64,000 nt of DNA from Nocardia niwae NBRC 108934 = DSM 45340 (GTDB lineage Bacteria > Actinomycetota > Actinomycetes > Mycobacteriales > Mycobacteriaceae): contig NZ_BDCK01000023.1 of the NCBI RefSeq assembly GCF_001613465.1, positions 124,001 to 188,000 on the forward strand, written 5' to 3'. The notes below the pieces were generated by a model. That model did no database searches and was not told where the DNA came from. It was given only the letters and a program-made list of their open reading frames with translations. Position numbers and translations under genes: made by a program. This document shows positions 52,035-60,810 of the stretch, piece after piece. The first letter of the stretch is position 1; every line of letters begins with the position of its first letter.

Positions 52035-53540
52035 TCAGCCGAACAGGCCGCCCAGCACGCCACCGCTCTGACCGGCTTCCTGCCCGCCGCCGGTACCGCC
52101 GACGAATCCGCCGGGCGGCAGCTCCGACGGCTGCACGATGACGAAGCCCCGGCCGGAGAACGACAGCGTCATGCCCTCGCCGGTGCTGCGGCCCATCAGC
52201 CGGCCGAACCCGAACGAATCGTTGCGTTTGATGCCCGTCTGCAAGCTCGACGACCAGGCGACCGCCGCCTGCGGGTCGGCGTAGGTGGGCTGGTCGACGT
52301 TGAGCACCACCGGCGTGCCGTGCGTGGTGATGGCGATGCGACCGCGGCCGGTGAAGACGCAGTTGAACAATCCGGCGTTGCTGGCGAATCCGGCGGCTCC
52401 CTGCACCATCCGGATGTCGTAGCGCAGGGTGGAATCGAAGGCGAGCACGTTGGCGCCGTTGATGGTGAGGCCGTCGGTGCCGTCCAAGTCGATGGTGTGC
52501 ACGTCGGCGGCGCCGTTGGCGACGAAGAGGTCGCCGTGCCCGGACACCTTCATCAGCGGCACCCCCTCGCCGGTCAACCGCTGCTGGATCGCCCGGCCGA
52601 TCCCGCCCGCACCGAGCGCCTGGAAATGCAGATCCCCCTGGTAGGCGACCATCGATCCGGCGCGGGCCATGACCTCGCCGCCGACGGCCACCTTGATCAT
52701 CTTGCCGCCCTGCTTCTGAATGCCCGCACCGGTGACTTCGGCGTGGCTGGGGGCGAACAGTTCGCTCTGCATCGGCAGCGCTCCTTGCTGAGGTGAGGGC
52801 ATCGGTGGTGGCGGCACCGCGGCGGCCGGCGCGGAATATGCCGGTTGCGGTGGGTAGGCAGGCGCGGGCGGGGATTGGTATGCAGGAGGCGGAGCCGACT
52901 GATAAGCCGGGGGTTGCGGATGTGCTGGTGGCGGAGCCGATTGATAGGTCGGTGGCGGCTGCTGCGCTGATGGAGGAGCCGGCTGATACGCCGGGGGCTG
53001 CTGATGTGCCGGTGGGGAAGCCGGAGCGGGCGGCGGGGCGGGCTCGTCGTCGATATTCACGCCGAAAGCCGTTGCGATGCCCGCCAGTCCGTTGTCGTAA
53101 CCCTGGCCGACCGCGCGAACCTTCCATCCTCCGCCGCGACGATAGATCTCCACGCACACCACGGCGGTTTCGGTGCTCAAGCCCGTCATCGGGAAGGCCA
53201 GCGTCCCCGAGGAGGAGGCGATCGTCGCACGCAGCGAACCCGCGGACGCGAACGTGGGCGGCCCGTTGCCGTCCAGGCTCGCGGTGACGACGACGCGGTC
53301 CACATCGCCCGGCAATGCCGGGGTCTGGATGTCCACCACGTCGCCCGCGCCCTGGCCGTGCCGGTAGGTGACGCCGGGGGCGACCGGTTGATTGAAGAAG
53401 ACGAAATCGGCATCGGAGCGCACGCGCCCCGCCGAGTCCAGTAACAGCGCCGATACGTCGACGGGAGCCGAGCAGGTGACGGTCACCGTCAGCCGATCGC
53501 CGGGCGCGGGGCGGTTCTCACCGCGGGCGAGGTCGGTCAC
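52035..53540 (-). CDS. TerD domain fused to AIM24-family domain
   Basis: This is a 501-residue fusion if the GTG at 53540 is the start; a GTG at 53627 would add 29 residues. Residues 1-165 are a TerD-type domain (LARGENRPAPGDRLTVTV, SALLLDSAGRVRSDADFVFF). Residues 166-255 are a Pro/Gln/Tyr/Ala repeat (QPPAYQSAPPPA units). Residues 262-485 are an AIM24-like beta fold with GGKMIKVAVGGEVMARAG and GEGMTLSFSGRGFVIVQPSELPPG. TerD proteins bind calcium and take part in tellurite/stress systems. AIM24 homologs act near membranes. It meets the phosphoesterase gene end to end. Confidence 0.88.
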   Translation of the reverse strand: MTDLARGENRPAPGDRLTVTVTCSAPVDVSALLLDSAGRVRSDADFVFFNQPVAPGVTYRHGQGAGDVVDIQTPALPGDVDRVVVTASLDGNGPPTFASAGSLRATIASSSGTLAFPMTGLSTETAVVCVEIYRRGGGWKVRAVGQGYDNGLAGIATAFGVNIDDEPAPPPAPASPPAHQQPPAYQPAPPSAQQPPPTYQSAPPPAHPQPPAYQSAPPPAYQSPPAPAYPPQPAYSAPAAAVPPPPMPSPQQGALPMQSELFAPSHAEVTGAGIQKQGGKMIKVAVGGEVMARAGSMVAYQGDLHFQALGAGGIGRAIQQRLTGEGVPLMKVSGHGDLFVANGAADVHTIDLDGTDGLTINGANVLAFDSTLRYDIRMVQGAAGFASNAGLFNCVFTGRGRIAITTHGTPVVLNVDQPTYADPQAAVAWSSSLQTGIKRNDSFGFGRLMGRSTGEGMTLSFSGRGFVIVQPSELPPGGFVGGTGGGQEAGQSGGVLGGLFG

Positions 53541-53889
53541 GGCAGGCCGTCCGATCCGCGGCGGCGTCGTCGGGTTGACATGCGATTCACGGGCTCCAGT
53601 GTGTCGTGCGTGCGCAAACCGCGCCACAGGCGTACCCGGTCTGTGCAGTCACCAGGCGCTTCGCGCGGTGACCGGCGCCGATCTCCTACGGTCGCCGTGG
53701 CGGGGGCGTGTCGACACGATCAGCTCGGCGCCGTCCCTGTCTCGGCACAGGCGCCGGTGGTGCGATACCGCCACTCGACGATTCCGGTCATCGCCGCCGG
53801 CGACCGGGCATGCGGCCGATGCGGATCCGTCCGGCCGCGGCGGCGGGTGAGCCCGGCCGGGTCGACCGGGCTTTCGTCGCGGATGCGGG

Positions 53890-54186
53890 TCAGAGCACTT
53901 CGGCGTACATGGTGCCGTCGAGAATGCCGAATTCGACCTGCCCGGGGAACAGCGGCAGGGCGCCGGTGGCGTGCTTGCTGTGATTGAGCGCGATGGTTTC
54001 GGTGGCCCATCGGTGCAACGGCTCGGGTAGCCGCAGGACCCGATGGTCGGTGCAGCGAACGTACGGGTAGGTGATCTCGCCGGGCTGGGCGAGGGGGTTG
54101 TGGATGTCGAGGGCGGCGATGTCCAGGACCAGGCCGGTCTGCTTGGCGGAGGCGACGGTCGGTGGCTGCAGTTCGATGTCGTCCAT
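53890..54186 (-). CDS. Hypothetical 98-residue protein
   Basis: This is a short cytoplasmic protein without signal peptide or helix clusters. A start ATG at 54186 opens a frame of balanced composition with a regular pattern (DIELQPPTVASAKQTGLVLD, ITYPYVRCTDHRVLRLPEPL). No family is recognised. Codon use resembles real genes more than the overlapping frames do. The call rests on composition only. Confidence 0.55.
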   Translation of the reverse strand: MDDIELQPPTVASAKQTGLVLDIAALDIHNPLAQPGEITYPYVRCTDHRVLRLPEPLHRWATETIALNHSKHATGALPLFPGQVEFGILDGTMYAEVL

Positions 54187-54594
54187 GACCGAAGACGGTA
54201 GCTCGAAGGATGCCGGATGCGGGTGATTCCGCGCGAATGTCCCTGCGATTTCACCGGAAGTGGGGGACGGCGAGGTTCATCGAATCGGGTGAACCCCACC
54301 GCTACCACCAGCGATCGCGGTCGGCTTGGGCATGCCTGGGCCGCGCTGGAAGTCCCGGAGCCACCGGGACGGTGTTGAGCCTATGCGACGCTGAAGGTTC
54401 GCGGGGGCGATTCCGTGAATCGGTCGGCGCTATCGCTGGGGCCGGATCCGAGACCGACCCGCCGGTAACCCGTGCCGGAATGTCCGGTTTCGGGTGCTGC
54501 GCCTTACTATGCCTGCGGCGTCAAAGAAGCTGTGCGCGTTGAGTATCCGGCACCGGTGTGTGCTGTTCGGTTTTCTTCAGGAGGGTGGAAGTCG
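54187..54594. other. 408-bp intergenic region
   Basis: No gene with a good start was seen. A 37-codon upstream extension of the small membrane protein's frame exists, from 54472, but has no family support. The region ends with CAGGAGGGTGGAAGTCG, the ribosome-binding site for the gene at 54595. Confidence 0.5.
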
Positions 54595-54789
54595 TTGCTC
54601 TATGTAGTCATCGCGGCCATTGTCATCGCATTGCTGGCTGTGTCGGCCGTGGCGATGGTGTGGGATCCGCGCCGTCGTACCGAGTCGGACGAGTACGACT
54701 ACGAGTTCGGCATGGACGAGGGTGACGCCGGGACGGACGAGTACGCCCGCCCGCGCAGTGTCGAGTGGCCGCGCAAGGAGAGCGTCTGA
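54595..54789 (+). CDS. Small single-pass membrane protein with acidic tail
   Basis: This is a 64-residue protein starting at TTG 54595, which follows GGAGGGTGGAAGTCG at the best spacing in the region. It has one N-terminal membrane helix (YVVIAAIVIALLAVSAVAMV) and then an acidic tail rich in Asp, Glu and Tyr (DEYDYEFGMDEGDAGTDEY) ending RPRSVEWPRKESV. A strong terminator follows its stop. The role is unknown; such proteins may anchor or regulate membrane complexes. Confidence 0.6.
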   Translation: MLYVVIAAIVIALLAVSAVAMVWDPRRRTESDEYDYEFGMDEGDAGTDEYARPRSVEWPRKESV

Positions 54790-54825
54790 CCCGCGCGGAC
54801 GGGCCGCCCGCGGGCGGTGAAAGGA

Positions 54826-54859
54826 CCGGGTGCCCAGCCGAATGCGGCTGGGCACCCGG
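54826..54859 (+). terminator. Strong rho-independent-like terminator
   Basis: CCGGGTGCCCAGCCG and CGGCTGGGCACCCGG form a perfect 15-bp stem with an AATG loop, followed by CATTTTC. It ends the small membrane-protein gene and lies 27 bases from the stop of the convergent DUF6081-like gene. Confidence 0.8.
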
Positions 54860-54886
54860 CATTTTCAATGACCGTGCCGCTGTCGG

Positions 54887-55591
54887 TCACTCCACGGTGA
54901 AGTCGCGCCACGAGGCGTGCAGCCCCTGCCCGCGCAGCGACGTGCTGCGCCCGTCTTCGATCGGATGCAGGGTGATGATGCCGAAACCGATCTGCACCGT
55001 CTCCGGCAGGTGCGGCGCACGGGTGGTGTACACCGGTGCGTCGTCGACGTACCAGCCCGCGGTGCCCGCGGCCCGATCGATGGTGACGGTGTAGCGGTGG
55101 AACTCGCCCGGCTTGATACCGACCCCGGCCAGCGGCGCGTGCACCACATGGGTGAACGCCTCCTCCGGGGGGACGACGCCCGGCACGAAAAGCCGTTCGT
55201 GGATCGCGTACGCGTGCTTGCTCGTCGCGATTAGGTCGAAGACTTGCGCGCTGCTCATATCGAGGACGTTGAACGCGGCGAAGCCGTCCCGGTAGTCTTC
55301 GCCGGTGGCGCCGATGTTCTCGGCCGCCATCTCCACCGTGAAAGTCCGCGGGCCGTCCGTGAGATCGAACGTCTCGGTCGACACCAGCAGATGTTTCGGG
55401 TTGTCCAGGATCTGGACTTCGGCGTGGGACCGGGTGAAGGCATCGATGCGGACCGACACCGCGCCCTCGCCGACCTCGGTGCGGGCTGCCGGGTCGGCGT
55501 AGCGCCAGGTCTGGTCCGGGCCGAGCGGGACTTCCAGGAAGCGCCACCGGTCCGCGCGCAGATCCGGGCCGTTCAGGTCGTCGTAGGTCAT
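54887..55591 (-). CDS. DUF6081-like beta-rich protein
   Basis: This is a 234-residue soluble protein, probably a concanavalin/LamG-like beta sandwich. It shows DLRADRWRFLEVPLGPDQTW, then SVRIDAFTRSHAEVQILDNP, KHLLVSTETFDL, and RYTVTIDRAAGTAGWYVDDAPVY, the pattern I remember for DUF6081. There is no signal peptide. The ATG follows AAAGGTGAATGCCGC. It lies downstream of the methyltransferase gene (eight bases away), so the two may be co-transcribed. The function is unknown. Confidence 0.75.
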   Translation of the reverse strand: MTYDDLNGPDLRADRWRFLEVPLGPDQTWRYADPAARTEVGEGAVSVRIDAFTRSHAEVQILDNPKHLLVSTETFDLTDGPRTFTVEMAAENIGATGEDYRDGFAAFNVLDMSSAQVFDLIATSKHAYAIHERLFVPGVVPPEEAFTHVVHAPLAGVGIKPGEFHRYTVTIDRAAGTAGWYVDDAPVYTTRAPHLPETVQIGFGIITLHPIEDGRSTSLRGQGLHASWRDFTVE

Positions 55592-55599
55592 TGCGGCAT

Positions 55600-56529
55600 T
55601 CACCTTTCGTCCGTGTCGCGCACGGCGGATTTCGATAGGCCGGGGTCGGTCGCCCGGCGGCGCAAGGTGGTCACGACGCCGTTCGACGAACCGGACTTGT
55701 AGCCGACGCCGCCGAGCAGCAGACGCTCCTCGGTCAGCCGCGGGCGCAGCGCGGGACCCATCGGCCACCAGTCGTCGAGTTCGACCAGTCCGGGCTCGAT
55801 CAGTTCCAGCTCGCCGAAGTACGAGGCGATCTGCTCGCGGGTGCGGTACCAGCCCGAACCCAAACCCATCTCGGTGAAACGCCGTTGCAGCTCGACGGCC
55901 ATCTCGTGCGCCTCGCCGCCGTCGGCGGGATCATAGAAATGCGTGATCGCGACGTAGGAGCCTGCCGGGAGCGCATCGATGTACCGGCGCATGATCCCGG
56001 CCGGATCCAGGTCGTCGTCGACGTGATGCAGGATGCCGCACAGGATCAGCGCCAGCGGGCGGGTGAGATCGAGGTGCGGGGTGACCTCGGAGTGCTCCAG
56101 CAGGATGTCCGGCTCGGTCAGGTCCGCGGGCACGAAATGCGTGAACGCGTTGCGCTCGAGCAGCACCCGGCCGTGGATGTTGCACACCGGATCGTTGTCG
56201 ACGTACACCACGCGCGCCTGCGGATTCTGCTGCTGCGCGATCTCGTGGGTGTTGCCGACGGTCGGCAGTCCCGCGCCGATGTCGAGGAACTGGTCGATGC
56301 CCGCGGTGCCGGCCAGGTAGCGCACCACGCGGTGCAGCCAGCGTCGATTCATCCGGGCCACATCGCTCTGCCGCGGCGCGACTTCGGCGACTTTGTCGCG
56401 CACGTAGCGGTCGACTTCGTAGTTGTCCTTGCCACCGAGTGTGGCGTCGTAGACGCGGGCGATGCTGGCGCGTGTCGTGTCCACGCCTACCGGCGCGCGG
56501 ACACCGGTCTTGGGAGCGGGATCGGACAT
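55600..56529 (-). CDS. SAM-dependent methyltransferase (Methyltransf_19/DUF574)
   Basis: This is a 309-residue protein. It opens with the family motif SIARVYDATLGGKDNYEVDR and has the SAM motif FLDIGAGLPTVGNTHEIAQ, then VVYVDNDPVCNIHGRVLL, a DLTEPDILLE stretch and the strong LILCGILHHVDDDLDP. The C-terminal VELDDWWPMGPALRPRLTEE is conserved. The GTG/ATG at 56529 follows GAGAGAGGTCTCC. These actinobacterial methyltransferases have no known substrate. It is one of two paralogs that flank a PPOX gene here. Confidence 0.92.
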   Translation of the reverse strand: MSDPAPKTGVRAPVGVDTTRASIARVYDATLGGKDNYEVDRYVRDKVAEVAPRQSDVARMNRRWLHRVVRYLAGTAGIDQFLDIGAGLPTVGNTHEIAQQQNPQARVVYVDNDPVCNIHGRVLLERNAFTHFVPADLTEPDILLEHSEVTPHLDLTRPLALILCGILHHVDDDLDPAGIMRRYIDALPAGSYVAITHFYDPADGGEAHEMAVELQRRFTEMGLGSGWYRTREQIASYFGELELIEPGLVELDDWWPMGPALRPRLTEERLLLGGVGYKSGSSNGVVTTLRRRATDPGLSKSAVRDTDER

Positions 56530-56696
56530 GGAGACCTCTCTCTAGTTTCCGTCGCCTGGCTCACCAGCCTAGAGACCGCCGAATCGGCGAGCAATCCGTG
56601 CGGATGCGTTCGGCCAGTGCTGAATTCGTGGACCGAGAACGGTCGTGCCCACCATGATCGCTTGCCAAAACCGGTCGGTACGCACGGGCGGGTGAC

Positions 56697-57164
56697 TCAG
56701 GACGCGCCGGGCCGGTGCAGCACCCGTCCGGGCAGCCATCCGCCCTGCACGTGCGTCACCCGCCACCAATCGATGTACACCACCACCGCCTCGATCGGTG
56801 TGGACAAGAAGGGTTCGATCTGTGGCTCCTTTCGTAACAGCGTCCGGAAGGTCTCCTCCCGCTCACCGGCATCGGTGCGCACCACGGCCGTGCCCAGGCC
56901 CTGTGCGAACGGGTGGAGGAGTCCGTCGGGCACGACCTTGACGCCGATGCTCGGATTGGCGCTCAGGCCCTCCAGCGTCCGCCCGCCCGACTCGAGCGCG
57001 AGGGTCAAGCGGAACGGATCGCCGTCCAGCTCGGCGAAGAACGCGTTGGAGCACCAGTTCACGCCCTCTTTGGACGTCGCGAGGTCGATGCTGGTGAAGC
57101 CGAGGACGCCGGTCAGCTTGTCCTGGATGTCCTGATCGGTGATCTGCACGTCGTTCGAGGTCAT
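56697..57164 (-). CDS. Pyridoxamine 5'-phosphate oxidase-like flavin/F420 protein
   Basis: This is a 155-residue split-barrel protein. It has the phases GFTSIDLATSKEGVNWCSNAFF, GDPFRLTLALESGGRTLEG, and PSIGVKVVPDG, followed by GTAVVRTDAGEREETFRTLL, the pattern of PPOX-family proteins that bind FMN or F420. The ATG at 57164 follows GGAGCCCGAC. It lies between the two methyltransferase genes on the same strand, so it is probably part of the same operon. Confidence 0.85.
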   Translation of the reverse strand: MTSNDVQITDQDIQDKLTGVLGFTSIDLATSKEGVNWCSNAFFAELDGDPFRLTLALESGGRTLEGLSANPSIGVKVVPDGLLHPFAQGLGTAVVRTDAGEREETFRTLLRKEPQIEPFLSTPIEAVVVYIDWWRVTHVQGGWLPGRVLHRPGAS

Positions 57165-57190
57165 GTCGGGCTCCGTGGTGGGGGGCGGGC

Positions 57191-58024
57191 TTACCTTCTG
57201 CGGCCGACGCCGCCGAGGATGAGACGTTCGTCGGGCCACGGCGTGCGCAGTGCGGGGCCGCCGGGCCACCATTCGTGCAGTTCCACCAATCCCGGTGGGA
57301 CCATGTCCAGTCCGTCGAAGAACGCCTGGATCTGCGCACGGGTGCGCCACCGGCCGGTGCCGAGGCCCTCGTCGTGCAGTGCCCGCTCGGCCAGCCTGGC
57401 CAGCGCGTGCAGGTGTTCGTTCTCGTCGGCCGGATCGTAGAAGTGGCTGATCATCACATAGGACCCCGGCGCGAGCCGCTCGATGTAGCGCCGCATGATG
57501 CCCGCGGGGTCCTGGTCGTCGTCGACGTGATGCAGGGTGCCGCACTGCATCAGCAACACCGGCCGGGTCAGGTCGAGGTAATGGTTGACCGCGGGGTCGT
57601 CGAGCACCTCGTCGGGCCGGGTCAGGTCCAGGTCGAGGAAGTGGGTGCGCTCGTTGGCTTCCAGCAGTTCCCGTCCGCGTGCGACGCAGATCGGGTCGTT
57701 GTCCGCGTAGACGACCGCGACCTCGGCACCGAGTTCCTGGGCTATCTCGTGGGTGTTCTTCTGCGTGGGCAGGCCGCTGCCCAGATCGAGTATCTGGTCG
57801 ACGCCCGCCGACCGGGTGACGTACCGGACCGCGCGCTCGAGCCAGCGCCGATTGGCGGCGCCGACGTCGTCCTGATGCGGCACCGCCTTCTTCAGGTGCT
57901 GGTACACCCGCCGGTCGGACTCGAACCAGTCCGTCCCGCCGAGGGCGTAGTCGTACACGCGTGCGATGCTGGGCACGTCCGGGTCCACACCCGCTAGTCG
58001 GGTCGATGCCTCTGCCGACGTCAT
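57191..58024 (-). CDS. SAM-dependent methyltransferase (Methyltransf_19/DUF574), paralog 2
   Basis: This is a 277-residue paralog of the 55600-56529 protein. It shows SIARVYDYALGGTDWFESDR, the SAM site ILDLGSGLPTQKNTHEIAQ, VVYADNDPICVARGRELL, and LLMQCGTLHHVDDDQDPAGIM, with VELHEWWPGGPALRTPW near the end. The ATG at 58024 has GAAGGAGCGCC. It is the first gene of the minus-strand group and is divergent from the DUF5753 regulator. The substrate is unknown. Confidence 0.92.
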   Translation of the reverse strand: MTSAEASTRLAGVDPDVPSIARVYDYALGGTDWFESDRRVYQHLKKAVPHQDDVGAANRRWLERAVRYVTRSAGVDQILDLGSGLPTQKNTHEIAQELGAEVAVVYADNDPICVARGRELLEANERTHFLDLDLTRPDEVLDDPAVNHYLDLTRPVLLMQCGTLHHVDDDQDPAGIMRRYIERLAPGSYVMISHFYDPADENEHLHALARLAERALHDEGLGTGRWRTRAQIQAFFDGLDMVPPGLVELHEWWPGGPALRTPWPDERLILGGVGRRR

Positions 58025-58279
58025 GGCGCTCCTTCTCCGCATGGCCACCGTCGGGGGCGACTCTACGCACAGCGGTCCCGACTCGCCCGGGAATGCGGTC
58101 GGCATATTGCGTTGGCGCTCTTGCGAATCCATGAATGCGCACCCGAATCGCGGCACGCGCCCGCGTCGGGGCCGGGGCCGGCGTACGGCCGAGTAGGATC
58201 TTCAGCCGACGTTCAGACAGCTGTGATGGTGGAGGCACTGGGCCCCGCGGTCTAACCCCCGATCGGCCGGAGGCATTGC

Positions 58280-59176
58280 ATGAGCAACGACGAGGACAGC
58301 GGCGACAACGCGGAATTCCCTGCGGCGGAACGCGGTCCGACCGTCCTGCGGATAGCGCTCGGCAGCCGGTTGCGTCAGCTGCGCGAGGGCTGCGGGATCA
58401 GCAGGGAGGCCGCGGGCGACGCCATCCGCGGATCGCACGCCAAGATCAGCAGGCTGGAACTGGGCCGGACCGGGTTCAAGGAACGCGATCTGCACGACCT
58501 GCTGAGTCTCTACGGCGTTGTCGACCCCGCTGAACGCGAAACGTACTTCGAATTGGCTCGCCGGGCCAACGACCCGGGCTGGTGGCAGCACTACAGCGAC
58601 CTGCTTCCGGCGTGGTTCGAGACCTACATCGGCCTCGAGCAGGCGGCCACCACCATCCGCACCTACGAGGCGCAGTTCGTCCCGGGCCTGTTGCAGACCG
58701 CCGATTACGCACGCGCGGTGATCCAGCTGGGCAACACCGACGAGACCGAACGCCGCGTCGCCATTCGCATGCGCCGCCAGCAGATCCTCTACCGGGCTGC
58801 CGCCCCCACACTGTGGGCGGTGATCGACGAGAACGCGCTACGCAGGCCGGTCGGCGGGATGGTGGTCCTGCGTGAGCAGATCGAGCATCTGGTCGCGATG
58901 GCCGACCGTGCCAGCATCAGGATCCAAGTGCTGCCGTACGCGGCGGGCGGGCACTCCGCCGCTGGCGGCCCGTTCAGCATCCTGCGATTTCCGGAACCCG
59001 AGCTGCCCGACATCGTCTACACCGAGCAGCTCGCCAGCTCGCTGTACTTCGACAAGCAGCGTGATGTCGAGCTGTACATGTCGGTCATGAACCGGCTCAG
59101 CGTGGAGGCGCTGTCTCCGGCCGAAAGCGTGCATTTTCTACGCGATCTGCTCACCGGGAAGCACTCGGACGAATAG
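58280..59176 (+). CDS. XRE-family regulator with DUF5753 sensor domain
   Basis: This is a 298-residue regulator. The XRE HTH lies at about 25-80 (LGSRLRQLREGCGISREAAG, RGSHAKISRLELGRTGF). The C-terminal DUF5753 domain (residues 105-290) shows YIGLEQAATTIRTYEAQFVP, GLLQTADYARAV and PAESVHFLRDLL. In actinobacteria such proteins often pair with a DUF397 partner and affect morphology or secondary metabolism. Here no DUF397 gene follows. It is divergent from the methyltransferase cluster, which could be its target. Confidence 0.93.
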   Translation: MSNDEDSGDNAEFPAAERGPTVLRIALGSRLRQLREGCGISREAAGDAIRGSHAKISRLELGRTGFKERDLHDLLSLYGVVDPAERETYFELARRANDPGWWQHYSDLLPAWFETYIGLEQAATTIRTYEAQFVPGLLQTADYARAVIQLGNTDETERRVAIRMRRQQILYRAAAPTLWAVIDENALRRPVGGMVVLREQIEHLVAMADRASIRIQVLPYAAGGHSAAGGPFSILRFPEPELPDIVYTEQLASSLYFDKQRDVELYMSVMNRLSVEALSPAESVHFLRDLLTGKHSDE

Positions 59177-59733
59177 GACGCGTCCGGCGGAAAAGCGGCG
59201 TCCTTACTCGACGGACGTATCGATGACGCCACGCGAGGAGTTTGCCGAGTGGGTGGTACGCCACCGGGTCTGCGGTGTGGCGGGCTGACGGGGCGGAGCC
59301 GACGCCATGCGGCAGAGGACCGGGCGGTCGGCTCGCCCGAGGTATCGCGCGCAGCCTGCGCATCGAATCCCCTGCCGGGGCGTGAAAGTCGTTGACAGCA
59401 CCCGTAACTCGGCGATTCGACGGCGAACATCGATCACGGTTCGGTATCGCGGCACAGTGGCTGATGCGCATCTGTTACCTGTTCGAGCGGGTTCACGTCG
59501 ATTTTCGGGGTTTTCGAGGCCGGTGGCGCCAATGCACATGCACACGCGCATGTACGTACCGATGGACGATCACCGATGCGACGCGGCCGCCGTGATGTGG
59601 CAGTATCCCTGTCGAGGTCGGGGTCTGAGGATCGGCTCGGGCACTGGCTGGTTCGGCCGCGGCGGCCCCAACGCGAGTTGGGGTCGCCGGCGGAGCCGTC
59701 ACGCACCGCTCTGGTGCCCGGATTGCCGGAAGT
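59177..59733. other. 557-bp intergenic region without a convincing gene
   Basis: A weak hairpin (AGGACGC at 59175, GCGTCCT at 59198) follows the DUF5753 stop and could end its transcript. Open frames in the rest have no recognisable product. No tRNA or repeat was recognised. Confidence 0.45.
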
Positions 59734-60744
59734 TCACGGTGTCAGCACGATCCGGATCGGATTGCCTTCCTTGCTCTCCAGAGCGTGGACCGCCGACTCC
59801 GCTTCGGCCAGCGGAAGGACCGCGCTCACCGACTTGGCGAGATCGATCCGATGCGCGCGGCGCAGGCGCACCAGTTCGAGGACGTGATCGGGTTCGGAGC
59901 CGTAATGCCCGCGCAGCTGTTGTTGCCGGAAGCTGAAGATGGTGCCGTTCGTGATCGTGATCGGCTTGTCGGTGAGTCCGACCAGTACGAGCCGTCCTTC
60001 GTCGGCGAGGCATCCGACGGCTTGTTCGCGAACCGGCGCGGCGCCCGCGAAGTCGAACGCGGCGTCGAGCCCGGCGCCTCCGGTGGCGGCGTACACCTTC
60101 TTCGGCAGTTCCGCATCGGCGGGGTCGAGCGCGAGGTCGGCCCCGAATTCGAGGGCGCGCTGCCGAGCCGCGGGCAGCGGATCGACGGCGATGATCGGCG
60201 CGGCGCCGATGAGCCGCAGCAACTGGACCCCGTGCGCGCCGAGCCCGCCGACGCCCCATACGCCCGCCGACTCCGCGGCCCGGACCTGGCCCGTCCGGGT
60301 GATCGCGGCCCACGGTGTCGAGACCGCGTCGGGGATGAAACAAGCCTGTTCGAACGGCAAATCGTCGGGGATGGGCACCACGGTGTCGGCGGCGGCCAGC
60401 GCGTATTCCGCCCAGCCGCCGTCGTAGTCCACGCCCCGGGTGTAGGTCTTGCCGTCGCGGATCTCGCCAGCCTGCAGCAAGACTCGGTCGCCCGGCCGCA
60501 GGCCGTCGACATCGGGCCCGAGGGTGTGCACCGTGCCCGCGACCTCGTGGCCGAGGGTGACCGCGTCGCCGGTCAGGTACATCGGCGACAGCACACCCTC
60601 GATGAGGTGGACATCGGACAGGCAGACGCCCGCGGCGGCGACCGCGATCAGTACCTGGCCCGGACCCGGTGTCGGCACCGGCACGTCCTCCAAGCGGAAC
60701 CGCTGCCCGTCGGCGGCGCGCGGGAAAAGTCGTCCAGCGAGCAT
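59734..60744 (-). CDS. Zinc-dependent alcohol dehydrogenase (MDR family)
   Basis: This is a 336-residue medium-chain dehydrogenase. It shows VPVPTPGPGQVLIAVAAAGV with C-L-S-D-V zinc-region, GHEVAGTVHTLGPDVDGLRP, and a Rossmann site VWGVGGLGAHGVQLLRLIGA, all typical of the zinc ADH group. The catalytic-zinc Cys/His set is partly visible (C41 and the GHE histidine near H68). It interconverts alcohols and aldehydes or ketones with NAD(P). ATG 60744 follows GAGGAGTTGAGAC. Confidence 0.9.
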   Translation of the reverse strand: MLAGRLFPRAADGQRFRLEDVPVPTPGPGQVLIAVAAAGVCLSDVHLIEGVLSPMYLTGDAVTLGHEVAGTVHTLGPDVDGLRPGDRVLLQAGEIRDGKTYTRGVDYDGGWAEYALAAADTVVPIPDDLPFEQACFIPDAVSTPWAAITRTGQVRAAESAGVWGVGGLGAHGVQLLRLIGAAPIIAVDPLPAARQRALEFGADLALDPADAELPKKVYAATGGAGLDAAFDFAGAAPVREQAVGCLADEGRLVLVGLTDKPITITNGTIFSFRQQQLRGHYGSEPDHVLELVRLRRAHRIDLAKSVSAVLPLAEAESAVHALESKEGNPIRIVLTP

Positions 60745-60810
60745 GTCTCAACTCCTCAGCAGGCCGATCGGTCGGTTCGGATGCCGTGCGCGACGGCCCT
60801 CGGGGCCCGG

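Noticed and set aside
52800..53040. Repetitive DNA that could suggest a CRISPR array or tandem repeat locus
   Set aside because: The repeats follow codon phase and encode the Pro/Gln/Tyr linker of the TerD-AIM24 protein. Units vary in length, and there are no spacers.
54472..54594. ATG-started longer form (105 residues) of the small membrane protein
   Set aside because: The added 41 residues are unlike a leader or domain, and the ribosome-binding site GGAGGGTGG lies after that start, directly before TTG 54595.
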